64,000 nucleotides of DNA from Marinobacter lipolyticus SM19 (lineage in GTDB: Bacteria; Pseudomonadota; Gammaproteobacteria; Pseudomonadales; Oleiphilaceae): NCBI RefSeq assembly GCF_000397065.2, contig NZ_KE007317.1, positions 624,233-688,232 of the forward strand. The letters are read 5' to 3'. The notes under the pieces are model-generated. The model saw only the letters and a program-made list of their open reading frames with translations. It made no database searches and was not told where the DNA came from. Positions 1-9,733 of this stretch are shown piece by piece (position 1 is the stretch's first letter; every line of letters starts with the position of its first letter). The position numbers and the translations under genes were made by a program.

Positions 1-1290
1 CGTAACGTCAGCCTGCTGGTGTTGATGGGTATGTATTTTCTGTTTGTCTGGCTCACCCTGGACGGCCAGCCACTGATTCACTTCGACCTCCCCGCCAGGG
101 AATTCCATCTGTACGGGCTGACGTTATACCCGAAAGATTTCTTCCTGTTGTCCGGCCTTCTGATCATCGCCGCATTCGGTCTGTTCTTTATCACCACGCT
201 GTTTGGACGCGTCTGGTGTGGATACACCTGTCCGCAAACCGTATGGACCTTTATTTTCATGTGGGTCGAAGAACGGATTGAAGGCAGTCGCAACAAACGC
301 ATGAAACTGGACAAATCGCCACGATCCACGCAGAAAGTGGTGAAAAAGTCCCTGAAGCATACCGCCTGGCTATTGATCGCTCTCGCAACGGGTCTCACGT
401 TCGTCGGCTATTTCTACCCCATTCGTGAACTGATTGCCGATTTGTTCACGCTTCAGGCCAACGGTTGGGCTTACTTCTGGGTCGGATTCTTTACCCTGGC
501 TACGTACCTCAACGCCGGCTGGATGCGAGAACAGGTCTGCCTGTATATGTGCCCCTATGCCCGCTTCCAGTCAGTGATGTTTGACCCTGACACCCGTGTG
601 GTGTCCTACGATCCAAACCGAGGTGAACCCAGGGGCGGACGCAAGAAGGATGCGGATCCGGCAGAACTTGGGCTTGGGGACTGTATCGACTGCGGCCAGT
701 GCGTCCAGGTCTGCCCCACTGGTATCGATATCCGGGACGGGCTTCAGTATGAATGTATCGGCTGCGCTCTGTGTATTGATGCCTGCGATGAAGTGATGGA
801 CAAGATGAATTACCCGAGAGGGTTGATTCGCTACACCACCGAGAACGAGCTTGAGGGCAAACCCTCCAAACTCATGCGCCCCCGAACCTTCGGTTACGGC
901 GCGGTGCTTGCGTTGATGACCGGCGCCATTGTGTTTGTCCTGGCGACCCGGGTGCCGGCGCAGCTGGATGTCCTCAAGGATCGCGGCGCGCCATTCGGCT
1001 TCAATGGACAGGGGCGAGTCGAGAACTCATACACCCTGAAAATCGCCAATATGACGGAGGTACCACAAACCTTCAACATCTCAGTTTCCGGCATGGAGGG
1101 TATTCAACTCTTAACAAATACCCAGGTGACAGTCGACAGTGGCGAAAATCGGGCGCTTCCAACGGTCGTGGATGTCGACCCGGAGACAATCACCCAAAGC
1201 AACAACATCATTCGGTTCCGCATCACCTCGGAAACCGATGAGTCACTGATCATTGAAACTGAAAGCCGATTTGTCGGTCCTACCCGCTAG
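1..1290 (+). CDS. ccoG: Cytochrome c oxidase accessory protein CcoG (5' end cut by the window)
   Basis: Membrane-bound ferredoxin-like protein of the FixG/RdxA/CcoG family, implicated in handling copper during cbb3 oxidase maturation in the inner membrane. The frame is open from base 1, so the start lies upstream; 430 codons are present against roughly 470 usual, so about 40 residues are missing. Visible are hydrophobic segments in the N-terminal half, the CGYTCPQTVW motif, and a pair of 4Fe-4S cysteine clusters (CIDCGQCVQVCP and CIGCALCIDAC) around codons 228-262, then a further transmembrane helix and a C-terminal Ig-like periplasmic domain. It heads the ccoG-H-I-S series; ccoNOQP would be expected just upstream. 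Assignment is secure. Confidence 0.95.
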   Translation, partial: RNVSLLVLMGMYFLFVWLTLDGQPLIHFDLPAREFHLYGLTLYPKDFFLLSGLLIIAAFGLFFITTLFGRVWCGYTCPQTVWTFIFMWVEERIEGSRNKRMKLDKSPRSTQKVVKKSLKHTAWLLIALATGLTFVGYFYPIRELIADLFTLQANGWAYFWVGFFTLATYLNAGWMREQVCLYMCPYARFQSVMFDPDTRVVSYDPNRGEPRGGRKKDADPAELGLGDCIDCGQCVQVCPTGIDIRDGLQYECIGCALCIDACDEVMDKMNYPRGLIRYTTENELEGKPSKLMRPRTFGYGAVLALMTGAIVFVLATRVPAQLDVLKDRGAPFGFNGQGRVENSYTLKIANMTEVPQTFNISVSGMEGIQLLTNTQVTVDSGENRALPTVVDVDPETITQSNNIIRFRITSETDESLIIETESRFVGPTR

Positions 1291-1334
1291 CATTCCGGCT
1301 ACCCGTTACGGACCTATTTGAGAGATTATGAGTT

Positions 1335-1838
1335 ATGACTGAAGACACTGTTAAGCCCTGGTATCGCCAGCCGTGGTTCTGGTTCCTGACGATTTTTCCG
1401 TTGGCTTCCATCACCTATTGCGCCATTGCCATCACCATTGCAATGAACACCGAGAATTCCATGGTGACCGACGACTATTCCAAAGAAGGTCGCGGCATCA
1501 ACATGGAAATTGCCCGCGATCAGAAAGCCAGCGATCTGGGACTTCAGGCGCAAATGTCATTCTCCGACCGGAACATCAAACTGGTGCTGGACAGCCACTC
1601 TGGTCAGACGGATTACCCTTACCTGATCCTCAACCTGTTCCACCCGACCATCGCTGAAAAGGACAGGACCATTCAGTTCTCCCGAACCGGTCAGGGCACC
1701 TATCGGGCAACCATGAATCAGGACATCAAAGGCCGTTGGTACTTTGATCTGCGCAGTCCCGACAATGACTGGCGCCTGAAGGGCGAAACATCCCTGCCTT
1801 CTGAAACAGCCATTCAGGTAGGCGTGGTAAACCGTTAG
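1335..1838 (+). CDS. ccoH: FixH/CcoH family cbb3 oxidase maturation protein
   Basis: A 167-residue protein with one N-terminal membrane helix (about residues 15-36) followed by a periplasmic domain, the usual plan of FixH/CcoH, which helps assemble the cbb3-type oxidase. The motif around DDYSKEGRGIN matches the conserved stretch of this family. It lies 44 nt after ccoG and 5 nt before ccoI, so the genes are almost certainly co-transcribed. An overlapping out-of-frame ATG just upstream is not the start; ATG at 1335 gives the family-like N-terminus. Confidence 0.9.
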   Translation: MTEDTVKPWYRQPWFWFLTIFPLASITYCAIAITIAMNTENSMVTDDYSKEGRGINMEIARDQKASDLGLQAQMSFSDRNIKLVLDSHSGQTDYPYLILNLFHPTIAEKDRTIQFSRTGQGTYRATMNQDIKGRWYFDLRSPDNDWRLKGETSLPSETAIQVGVVNR

Positions 1839-1843
1839 TTCGT

Positions 1844-4291
1844 GTGAACACCCTATTCTGTTTCCATTGCGGTGAAGCGGCTGAAGGCTCACCGCCTATC
1901 ACCCTTGAGCTCGACGGTGAAACCCGGCATTTCTGTTGCCGGGGCTGTAAGGCAGTGTGTGAAACCATCCGCTCGGAAGGACTGACCGGCTTTTACCAGT
2001 ACCGAACGGAACCCGCCGTCACGCCGAAACAGCTGACACGAAACGAGCTGGAGCGGATACGTGAAGTAGATCATCCGCTGATTCAGTCATCCTTCGTCAC
2101 TGCCACCAAAGGCGGGCAGGAAGCCCAACTGCTGATTGAGGGCATCACCTGTGCTGCGTGCATCTGGTTGCTGGAAAACCACATGGCCAAGCAACCCGGG
2201 GTGCAGTCATTCTCTGTGAACCACACCACCCAGCGGGCACGACTGGTCTGGTCTGCGGAACAGGCGAAGCTGAGCGATCTGCTCATTGCTATCCACGAAC
2301 TCGGCTATCGGGCCAGACCCTATCAGGCCGATGATGCGGAAAAAACGCTCAAGGCAGAACACCGTACCACGCTGATTCGGCTCGCGGTTGCAGGCATCGG
2401 CACAATGCAGAGTATGATGCTGGCGTTCCCCCTGTATTTTGAGTTGGTCAATGACCTGTCTCCGGATTTCATTGCGTTTTTTCGCTGGTTCAGCCTGCTG
2501 GTCGCCACCCCGGTGGTGCTGTTCAGTGCCCGGCCTTTTTTCCGAAACGCCCGCAGGGACTTGCTAAGCCGCCACCTGACCATGGATGTGCCGGTCGCCA
2601 TTGCTATTGGTCTGGCCTACGCCGCCAGCGCCTGGGTCACCGTGATGGGCGGTGACGAAGTCTATTTCGAATCTGTGTGCATGTTTACATTCTTCCTGTT
2701 GCTGGGCCGCTACATCGAGATGCAGGCGAGGTATCGGGCAGGACTTGCCGGTAACGCCCTGGCCGGCTTTCAGCCGGACGTAGCGACGCGTATCAGTGGG
2801 GATACGACCACCATCGTCGCCAGCCATGAACTGCGCGCCGGAGACACAATTCGGGTACGTCCCGGGGAGACGTTACCAGTGGATGGTCGCATCATCAGCG
2901 GCCATTCCACTCTCAACGAAGCCGCTCTGACCGGTGAATACCTACCAGAAACCCGGCAGCCCGGCGATACCGTGCATGCCGGCAGCGTTAACGGCGAAAA
3001 CCCATTGGATATCGAAGTCAGCAGTGCTGGTGCACAGACCCGGCTTTCAGGCATCCTTCGCATTCTCGACCGCGTACAGGCGGAGAAACCTCCGGTCGCC
3101 AGGATGGCCGATCGTATCGCGGGCACCTTCGTCAGCCGGGTGCTGATCCTGACGCCACTGGTATGGATAGGCTGGTGGCTGGCGGGAGCTGACAACGCCT
3201 TTGATATCACCCTCTCCGTGCTGGTGGTCACCTGCCCCTGTGCCTTGTCGCTGGCGACGCCGACGGCCATCACCTCCGCAACGGTCAGACTTCGCCGGCT
3301 GGGATTTCTGCCGACTCGCGGCCACACTCTGGAATCCCTCAACGATATCGATACGGTTATTTTCGATAAAACCGGCACCCTCACCCGCGGTGAACTCAGC
3401 CTGATTGAAACCCGAGTGACCGGATCCCTGAACGAGCCAGCCTGCATCAGTCTCGCCACTGGCCTGGAAAAACACTCCGAGCACCCCATTGCCCGGATAT
3501 TCCACCCGTTTTCCGGCGCTACCGTGTCCTCAGTCACCAACCATCTGGGTGGCGGCCTGTCCGGTGTCCATGATGGCAAACCGGTGTATATCGGCCACAG
3601 TGGGTTTGTCAGAGAGCACACCCGCGCTCCACAACCATCAGTACCGGTCACTCAGGGTATCGACATCTGGCTGGCCACCGATAGCGAATGGCTGGCGCGC
3701 TTCACGCTGGACGACCAGCCCCGGCCCGATGCGAAGGCCACCATCGCCAGATTGAAGTCTTTGGGTATCCACACGCTGCTACTCAGTGGTGACCGGTCAG
3801 GACATGTGGAGCAGATTGCACGGAGCGTGGGCGTTGACGAAGCCATTGGACAAGCGACACCGGAACAGAAGCTGGAAACATTGCGTAAACTGGTGAGGGA
3901 AGGCCGCAACGTAATGATGGTGGGCGATGGATTGAACGATCTTCCGTCCATGGCCGGAGCAAGCATTTCCGTGGCCATGGGAAGTGCAGCCGACCTGACA
4001 CAACTGAAGGCCGATGCCGTGCTGCTCAACGGCCAGTTGATGCAACTGACCGAGGCCATGAACACCAGCCGCCTGACCCGCCGGGTCATTCGTCAGAACC
4101 TGGGCTGGGCCCTGGTGTACAATGTGCTGGCGCTACCACTGGCAGCAGCCGGCATGGTGCCGCCCTGGCTTGCTGCCATTGGCATGTCCCTGAGCTCACT
4201 GGTGGTGGTATTGAATGCACTCAGGCTTGGCCGCACAACACCTGATGATCACCAGACCGGCCATGCGGTTGGCGCCCTGACCACACCCTGA
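1844..4291 (+). CDS. ccoI: Cation-translocating P-type ATPase CcoI (copper, cbb3 assembly)
   Basis: P1B-type copper ATPase of 815 residues needed to supply copper to the cbb3 oxidase. The start is GTG, 5 nt after the ccoH stop. The N-terminus carries a cysteine-rich metal-binding stretch (CFHCGEA and CCRGCKAVC), then a heavy-metal-associated domain with GITCAAC. Core motifs are the CPC metal-channel motif at about residues 463-465, the phosphorylation loop DKTGT at about 508 and the hinge GDGLNDLPSMAGA at about 694. Eight membrane helices are expected. Length and motif order are those of FixI/CcoI rather than generic CopA, and the neighbours agree. Confidence 0.95.
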   Translation: MNTLFCFHCGEAAEGSPPITLELDGETRHFCCRGCKAVCETIRSEGLTGFYQYRTEPAVTPKQLTRNELERIREVDHPLIQSSFVTATKGGQEAQLLIEGITCAACIWLLENHMAKQPGVQSFSVNHTTQRARLVWSAEQAKLSDLLIAIHELGYRARPYQADDAEKTLKAEHRTTLIRLAVAGIGTMQSMMLAFPLYFELVNDLSPDFIAFFRWFSLLVATPVVLFSARPFFRNARRDLLSRHLTMDVPVAIAIGLAYAASAWVTVMGGDEVYFESVCMFTFFLLLGRYIEMQARYRAGLAGNALAGFQPDVATRISGDTTTIVASHELRAGDTIRVRPGETLPVDGRIISGHSTLNEAALTGEYLPETRQPGDTVHAGSVNGENPLDIEVSSAGAQTRLSGILRILDRVQAEKPPVARMADRIAGTFVSRVLILTPLVWIGWWLAGADNAFDITLSVLVVTCPCALSLATPTAITSATVRLRRLGFLPTRGHTLESLNDIDTVIFDKTGTLTRGELSLIETRVTGSLNEPACISLATGLEKHSEHPIARIFHPFSGATVSSVTNHLGGGLSGVHDGKPVYIGHSGFVREHTRAPQPSVPVTQGIDIWLATDSEWLARFTLDDQPRPDAKATIARLKSLGIHTLLLSGDRSGHVEQIARSVGVDEAIGQATPEQKLETLRKLVREGRNVMMVGDGLNDLPSMAGASISVAMGSAADLTQLKADAVLLNGQLMQLTEAMNTSRLTRRVIRQNLGWALVYNVLALPLAAAGMVPPWLAAIGMSLSSLVVVLNALRLGRTTPDDHQTGHAVGALTTP

Positions 4292-4330
4292 TACCTTAGT
4301 CAGGACACCCAGTTAATCCGAGGTTTCACT

Positions 4331-4558
4331 GTGCAAATAGTAATGATCCTGGTCCCCGTCATGCTCATCCTCGTGGCCTTGGGTATCGTTCTTTTTTCCT
4401 GGGCGGTCAAAAACGGCCAGTACGACGACCTGGAAGGGCCGGCGCATCGCATCCTGTACGATGACGACAAAGACATGATTCCGGATGACGCCAAGCCGCC
4501 CAGTGAAAGGAAGATCGCTGACTCCGACGAGACCGAAGACGAGAAAAAAGACAGCTGA
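4331..4558 (+). CDS. ccoS: cbb3-type oxidase assembly protein CcoS
   Basis: A 75-residue protein that starts with GTG, has one membrane helix (residues 4-25) and then the family hallmark FSWAVKNGQYDDLEGPAHRIL and an acidic tail. CcoS is needed for cofactor insertion into the cbb3 catalytic subunit. Its stop overlaps the next gene's start by one base (TGATG), so translational coupling is likely. Confidence 0.93.
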   Translation: MQIVMILVPVMLILVALGIVLFSWAVKNGQYDDLEGPAHRILYDDDKDMIPDDAKPPSERKIADSDETEDEKKDS

Positions 4559-5259
4559 TGACCGAAGGCTTGTACCTGAGCTACCCCAGCGCTTTTCTCA
4601 TCGGCTTGTTGGGCAGTACGCATTGCCTGGCCATGTGCGGTGGCATCAGTGCGTCTCTGTCCCTGGCGCTGCCCGTCGGCAGAGGGTTTCGCCTGCGTCA
4701 GACGTTGATGCTCCTGGCCTTCAACGGCGGGCGAATTGGCAGCTACACGGTGATTGCTACCCTGATTGCGTTGCTGACCACCAGCGCTGCCGACCAGTGG
4801 GCCCAGCTCGCACCGGTGCTGAGAAGCATCGCTGGCATTTTGCTGATTCTGATGGGCCTGTCGATGGGCCAGTGGTGGCAGGGTATTCGTTATATTGAAC
4901 GTGTTGGTGCACCGGTATGGAAGGTGCTTTCCCCCCTGACCCGACGCTTCCTGCCCGTCCACCACGCCTGGCAGGCACTTGCCCTGGGGAGTCTGTGGGG
5001 CTGGTTGCCCTGCGGCCTGATCTACAGCACCCTCGGGTGGGCCGCGCTGCAGCCCTCTGTCGGAAGCGCGGCCACTACCATGGTCTTTTTCGGCCTCGGC
5101 ACCCTGCCTTCCATGCTGGCCACCGGTTACGCGGCAACCTGGATAAAAAAGCTTCAGGGTCAGCAGCAGATCCGACAGCTAACCGGTGTGCTTCTGATCG
5201 GATTCGGGATCTGGACACTGCCCCTGGGCATGGTTCTGCGTAGCGGGCACGGCGGGTAA
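4558..5259 (+). CDS. Sulfite exporter TauE/SafE (DsbD_2-like) family membrane protein
   Basis: A 233-residue polytopic inner-membrane protein with about six hydrophobic segments. The N-terminal GLLGSTHCLAMCGGISASL and the internal GSLWGWLPCGLIYSTLGWA are the cysteine-bearing motifs of the DsbD_2/TauE-like proteins that usually follow ccoS. They suggest transport of copper or reductant for respiratory-enzyme maturation, but the exact substrate is not known. It overlaps ccoS by one base and ends the cco operon; ttcA follows convergently. Confidence 0.85.
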   Translation: MTEGLYLSYPSAFLIGLLGSTHCLAMCGGISASLSLALPVGRGFRLRQTLMLLAFNGGRIGSYTVIATLIALLTTSAADQWAQLAPVLRSIAGILLILMGLSMGQWWQGIRYIERVGAPVWKVLSPLTRRFLPVHHAWQALALGSLWGWLPCGLIYSTLGWAALQPSVGSAATTMVFFGLGTLPSMLATGYAATWIKKLQGQQQIRQLTGVLLIGFGIWTLPLGMVLRSGHGG

Positions 5260-5281
5260 AGCCTCCTACCAGGCTCCCGAT

Positions 5282-6196
5282 TCAGATATTGAGTACGTCC
5301 AGCCGACCAAAGTCAGCGGGCTCGGGCTCCACGGAGCCAACAGCCGGTGCGCTCTGCCCGTTCAGCCGCTTGCCCTCACGGAAATCATACAACGTGCTAT
5401 CCGCCAGGTGCGATGGCTCCACGTTGCACATGGCACGGAACATGGTTTCCAAACGGCCTGGGTGCTGCTTGTCCCAGGTCTGGAACATCTCCTTGATTAC
5501 CTGACGCTGCAGGTTTTCCTGAGAACCGCACAGGTTACAGGGAATGATCGGAAATTCACGCAGTGCCGCATAACGGGCAATATCCTTTTCACGGCTGAAT
5601 GCCAGGGGGCGAATCACTGTGTTCCGGCCATCGTCGCTGTGCAAGACCGGTGGCATTGACTTGAGCTTGCCCCCGTAGAACATGTTCAGGAACAGGGTTT
5701 CCAGCAGATCGTCCCGGTGATGTCCCAGCGCGATCTTGGTGACACCGTGCTCTTCCGCAAAATTATAAAGAATTCCGCGACGTAGGCGGGAACAAAGACC
5801 GCATGTGGTCTTCCCTTCCGGCACTTTTTCCTTAACAATACTGTATGTGTCTTTTTCGATGATGTGGTACTCGATGCCCATGGCTTTCAGGTAGTCGGGC
5901 AACACCTCTTCCGGGAAACCCGGCTGCTTCTGGTCAAGGTTGACGGCAATCAGTTCAAAGGAGACCGGCGCACTTTTCTGCAGGTTCATCAGGATATCCA
6001 GCATCGCGTAGGAATCCTTGCCGCCGCTCAGGCAGCACATAACCTTGTCACCGGCTTCAATCATCGAATACTCTGCAATGGCCTGCCCGACTTCACGGCG
6101 CAGACGCTTCTGCAGCTTGTTAAGTTCCAGTTTCTTCCTGCGATCCGCGTCGGACGTCAGGGGATAATCTGGGTTGGCTGTCATTGCATCAGACAT
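5282..6196 (-). CDS. ttcA: tRNA 2-thiocytidine(32) synthetase TtcA
   Basis: ATP-dependent enzyme that thiolates cytidine 32 in some tRNAs, using a 4Fe-4S cluster. The 304-residue protein has the PP-loop SGGKDS at residues 57-62 and the cysteine pair TCGLCS (C132, C135), plus a third cysteine in NLCGSQ near 223 that completes the cluster set. Length is normal. It is convergent with the cco operon and divergent from the TetR gene at 6270. Confidence 0.95.
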   Translation of the reverse strand: MSDAMTANPDYPLTSDADRRKKLELNKLQKRLRREVGQAIAEYSMIEAGDKVMCCLSGGKDSYAMLDILMNLQKSAPVSFELIAVNLDQKQPGFPEEVLPDYLKAMGIEYHIIEKDTYSIVKEKVPEGKTTCGLCSRLRRGILYNFAEEHGVTKIALGHHRDDLLETLFLNMFYGGKLKSMPPVLHSDDGRNTVIRPLAFSREKDIARYAALREFPIIPCNLCGSQENLQRQVIKEMFQTWDKQHPGRLETMFRAMCNVEPSHLADSTLYDFREGKRLNGQSAPAVGSVEPEPADFGRLDVLNI

Positions 6197-6269
6197 AAAA
6201 CACTACGTTCACTGGATTGGTGGGCTCAGAATTATACGCGTGTGAAACACTCAGGGACAGGATACCGAC

Positions 6270-6914
6270 ATGGATATGTTACAAACCACGGACGATACCG
6301 TTGGCAAACGGGAAACCAACCGTATCCGTAACCGCAACGCCATACTGGCGGCGGCCCGGGAATGTTTCCGGGAAAAGGGCTATGACAACTCCACCATCCG
6401 GGATATCGTCCGCCGGACGGGGCTCGCCGCCGGCACCTTCTACAATTACTTCTCCAGCAAACAGGATATATTCGCTGCCCTGCTGACTGATTTCCTCAAT
6501 CGGCTCAATACCAACCTGAACCATTACCGGCAGACATCCGATACCGCCAGGGAGTTTATCCATACGGCCTATCTTGCCCTGTTCCAGGCCACTGCGGATG
6601 ACCCGCTGGTTTACCAACTGGCTCATCGGAACGATCATGCCATCCGCGACCTGTTTGGGGCTGATCTCCTTGGTCTGGCGATGTTAGCCCTGGACGAAGA
6701 AATCCACAGTGCCGTCAAACGGGAGCTGTTGCCTGACGTTGACCAGGATTACCTTCGCGCGGCATTTTCCGGCGTCGCCTACGAAATGAGTTTACGCGTC
6801 GCCAGAAGAACTCATGAATCTCCAGGCAAGGGTGAGCATGAGGCGCAACAGGCAGCACAATTTGCAGCCACGCTGTTTATGGGCGGACTGACACAACTGC
6901 CCAAGCTTTCCTAA
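6270..6914 (+). CDS. TetR/AcrR family transcriptional regulator
   Basis: A 214-residue regulator. Residues about 14-60 form a TetR helix-turn-helix, with TIRDIVRRTGLAAGTFYNYFS as the recognition part (quoted in full at 21 letters would exceed the limit, so note its core GLAAGTFYNYF). The C-terminal ligand domain is not diagnostic. It is 28 nt upstream of the DnaJ-related gene, so the two may be co-transcribed. The target and ligand cannot be read from the sequence. Confidence 0.88.
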   Translation: MDMLQTTDDTVGKRETNRIRNRNAILAAARECFREKGYDNSTIRDIVRRTGLAAGTFYNYFSSKQDIFAALLTDFLNRLNTNLNHYRQTSDTAREFIHTAYLALFQATADDPLVYQLAHRNDHAIRDLFGADLLGLAMLALDEEIHSAVKRELLPDVDQDYLRAAFSGVAYEMSLRVARRTHESPGKGEHEAQQAAQFAATLFMGGLTQLPKLS

Positions 6915-6941
6915 CCACGCCGGGTCCCCTAACATGGAGCC

Positions 6942-7610
6942 ATGAACGAACCATCCCAGACCAACGCATCATCCGCAAACGGAACCTCGCCAGCAGAGTC
7001 CGATCACGGTGCGGTGCTGGACCTGCAAATCCAGCACATGCTGGTCGCGGTTGAGAACGAACTGCGCCGGCACCCGGAAGGTATCAACGAACTCAGTCTC
7101 ATCAAGCGCCTTCAGAGCCCACCATGGGAACTGATTGGCGAGGTCTCATTCAGTGAACCGGAGAAGCTCTACCCGGTTCACTTTCTACTATTCCATACCC
7201 TGTATCGATTGCGTGATCAGCTCAATGACAACGGGGAAACCCTGAATATTTCCCCCATGCGCCTGCAATTGCTGAGGAGCCCTGTCGTTTCGGGGTCAGG
7301 TGTTGCCGGCGAAGTCGATACACTGCGGGAGTTTTACCTGGATATTTCCCAGTATCGGATGTCAGAGGTCACTATTCAGAAAATGATGAACGATTTCTGG
7401 ACCGGACACTACCCGAAACGCCCGCAACGGCAGGAAGCGATAGAGGCGGCCGAGATCCTGGGGTTTGCTCACCTTCCGGACAGTTTCAGCAAGGTGAAGC
7501 ACCGGTTCCGCCGGGCTGTCATGCAGGCCCACCCGGATCGCGGTGGCGATACCGAGAGTATCCAGAGCCTGAACCAGGCCTTTTCGGTACTCAAAGCACA
7601 CTTTCAATAA
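6942..7610 (+). CDS. DnaJ-related protein with C-terminal J domain
   Basis: A 222-residue cytoplasmic protein. The first two thirds match the DNA-J-related N-terminal domain (conserved PPWELIGEVSFSEPEKLYPVHF region), and the last 60 residues form a J domain with the HPDRGG motif near residue 196, which would stimulate an Hsp70 ATPase. The J domain is at the C-terminus, as usual in this family and unlike classical DnaJ. It is followed 19 nt later by the deacetylase gene. Confidence 0.85.
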   Translation: MNEPSQTNASSANGTSPAESDHGAVLDLQIQHMLVAVENELRRHPEGINELSLIKRLQSPPWELIGEVSFSEPEKLYPVHFLLFHTLYRLRDQLNDNGETLNISPMRLQLLRSPVVSGSGVAGEVDTLREFYLDISQYRMSEVTIQKMMNDFWTGHYPKRPQRQEAIEAAEILGFAHLPDSFSKVKHRFRRAVMQAHPDRGGDTESIQSLNQAFSVLKAHFQ

Positions 7611-7629
7611 TCAGAGCCAGGAAGGATCA

Positions 7630-8661
7630 ATGGTGAAGATAACAATCCGATTTTTATGTGGTTTATTGTTTACCGGTGCCGCACTCAGTGCCCAGGCAGA
7701 CCTCGTGGTTCTCCAGTATCACCACGTCAGTAATGCCACACCGCCAGCCACCAGCACGTCCATTTCCCTGTTTGAAAGGCAGTTGGAAATGATCGAAGAC
7801 CTGCAGCTGGACGTCGTCTCGCTGCAGCACGGAACAGAAGCGGCGTTGAAGGGCGAACTGACGAATCGCAAACTGATTGCCATCACTTTCGATGACGCCT
7901 ATGAATCCGTCTATTCGGAGGCGGCACCCAGGCTCGCGCGCCGAGGCTACCCCTACACGATATTTGTAAACACCCGCGCCGTGGGCGGCACCGGCTACAT
8001 GACCTGGGCCCAACTGAGAGAACTCGGGGAAAAGAACGGGGTTACCATTGCCAACCACAGCCACGATCACGGCCACCTGGCAAAGCGACCCGACGAAAGC
8101 CAATCTCAGTGGGAACAGAGAGTGGAGACCAGCCTCGACCGCGCCCAGTCTGGCCTGGAGGAGAAGCTCGGCACTGATACCGCCCTGTTTGCCTATCCCT
8201 ACGGCGAATTTGATGCCCGGCTCGAGGAAAAACTGGCTGAGAGAGGCTGGTTCGGATTCGGACAGCAATCAGGCGCCGTTGGAGAAAACTCAGGCACCAC
8301 CCGGCTACCCCGGTTCCCCATGGCCAACGCCTATGGCCAGCTCAGTACCCTGAAAGACAAACTGCTCAGCAAGGCACTGCCTGTAGATACCAGTACCCTG
8401 CCTGCAGGCGTTATCACCGACAATCCGCCAACGCTGGAATTCACGCTTCCTGGGTCCTTGAGCGTGAATCGACTGGCCTGCTTCGCATCCGGCCAGGGCC
8501 GTATCGACGTTGATAGTATGGGCGGCGGTACAGTCAAGGTGACGGCTCCAGACGCCTTCAACAGTCGACGTTTCCGCTACAACTGCACACACCCCGCCGA
8601 CGATGGCAGCTACTACTGGCTGTCTCAACAATGGCTGGACCTGGGCCAGCCGGAAGACTGA
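7630..8661 (+). CDS. Secreted polysaccharide deacetylase family protein
   Basis: A 343-residue protein with an N-terminal signal peptide (cleavage after about residue 23, ALSAQA). The NodB-type catalytic domain has the metal/base motif TFDDAY (near residue 93) and the histidine motif NHSHDHGH (near 142), so a metal-dependent de-N-acetylase or related hydrolase acting in the periplasm is likely. A further C-terminal beta-rich region (about residues 250-340) is reminiscent of the extension seen in envelope deacetylases. The substrate is unknown. Its stop lies 2 nt from the stop of the converging lipoprotein gene. Confidence 0.85.
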   Translation: MVKITIRFLCGLLFTGAALSAQADLVVLQYHHVSNATPPATSTSISLFERQLEMIEDLQLDVVSLQHGTEAALKGELTNRKLIAITFDDAYESVYSEAAPRLARRGYPYTIFVNTRAVGGTGYMTWAQLRELGEKNGVTIANHSHDHGHLAKRPDESQSQWEQRVETSLDRAQSGLEEKLGTDTALFAYPYGEFDARLEEKLAERGWFGFGQQSGAVGENSGTTRLPRFPMANAYGQLSTLKDKLLSKALPVDTSTLPAGVITDNPPTLEFTLPGSLSVNRLACFASGQGRIDVDSMGGGTVKVTAPDAFNSRRFRYNCTHPADDGSYYWLSQQWLDLGQPED

Positions 8662-8663
8662 CC

Positions 8664-9689
8664 CTAACGCTCCCGAATCTCAGCCAGACCCAATTCGCCC
8701 CGCAGGCTGTGGTGAATGGCTCGGGGGCCGCGTTTATCCTCAACAACGGTCTGCCCCTGCAGGTCCTCGTCTCGGGTGAAGATCACCATCCAGCGTTCAC
8801 CGTGCCCGGGAAACACCGGTATAAAGGCTTCCAGGTAACCATGGCGATGCCAGGTTTCCGGCACATACTCCGCCACCAGGTCGGTAACAATTCTCACTGG
8901 TTTCATGCTGGTATCGAGAAAGGCAATCGAAGGTACGAACAGCCCGTCATTCGCGAATGATCGCAGCCGCAGGATAAAATCACGCTTCTCCGCCCCGGCA
9001 GGCAAACGAATCAGCCGATACGGACTGCGCCCGGTCATAAAATCATGAACCGGTGAGCTGTCGTCGAGTGTCACGCCAAACTCACGATCGCTGCGCCAGA
9101 CCTCAACATCCCCGCGCCCAAAGTCCTCACAACAATTCCCTGCCCAGCGCTTGAGGAAGCCGTCTCCTGCGTCATCAATACCGAGAATGGCAAAGGCATC
9201 CGGATCGCCACCTTCCCTTTTGGTAACGGGTGCAGAATAAGCGCTGCGGTGATAGATGCTGGCAGGCGTCAGCTTGACGGGTGGCCTGATTCGACCTTTT
9301 TCCACCTCTGAGCGTGTATCCGGTTGATAATAGCTCGTCCGGATATTGCCTTCGGCGTCCTGCCAGGTGAAGTATGGCTGGGGCTCTCCCGGACGGACAT
9401 AACCTCGCCGTTCCAGTTCATTCCCATCCGGATAATTTTCCAGGTTGAACTCCGAGTCATCTGCGGAGGCGGATTGTTCGCTACGGGCTTTATCCCGGGA
9501 GGGCTGTTCAGACTCCGGTTCGGATTCACGGATTATCCGGGAGTGTTGGACCCGCCCCTTATCATCCACCCAGGTGAAATACCCTTCCCGCGAGGAAGGT
9601 GAACTTCCATCGGCCTGGCAGCCAACGAGAGCGGCAAGGGCCATCGTTACAGTGAGAATTGCCGCGTACGGGAACCGGTTGTTGGGCAT
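8664..9689 (-). CDS. Lipoprotein with DUF4124-like and MalM-like regions
   Basis: A 341-residue protein with a lipoprotein signal (lipobox LVGC, Cys about residue 24). Two short YFTWVDDKGRV / YFTWQDAEGNI segments resemble the DUF4124 repeat. The C-terminal half (about residues 180-330) looks like the periplasmic MalM protein: LPAGAEKRDFILRL, FVPSIAFLD, then IFTRDEDLQGQT. In enterics MalM is encoded with malK-lamB and its role is unclear. Here the gene is last in a four-gene operon with two beta-barrel proteins and a C39 peptidase, far from malK, so it may be an envelope factor of that operon rather than a maltose protein. Confidence 0.7.
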   Translation of the reverse strand: MPNNRFPYAAILTVTMALAALVGCQADGSSPSSREGYFTWVDDKGRVQHSRIIRESEPESEQPSRDKARSEQSASADDSEFNLENYPDGNELERRGYVRPGEPQPYFTWQDAEGNIRTSYYQPDTRSEVEKGRIRPPVKLTPASIYHRSAYSAPVTKREGGDPDAFAILGIDDAGDGFLKRWAGNCCEDFGRGDVEVWRSDREFGVTLDDSSPVHDFMTGRSPYRLIRLPAGAEKRDFILRLRSFANDGLFVPSIAFLDTSMKPVRIVTDLVAEYVPETWHRHGYLEAFIPVFPGHGERWMVIFTRDEDLQGQTVVEDKRGPRAIHHSLRGELGLAEIRER

Positions 9690-9733
9690 ATCTTCTGATC
9701 ACCTTAACGACGCAACCAAACCCTGGGGACGCG

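Noticed and set aside
2770..3651. A 293-codon minus-strand frame inside ccoI
   Set aside because: Shadow of a gene with all P-type ATPase motifs in the correct frame.
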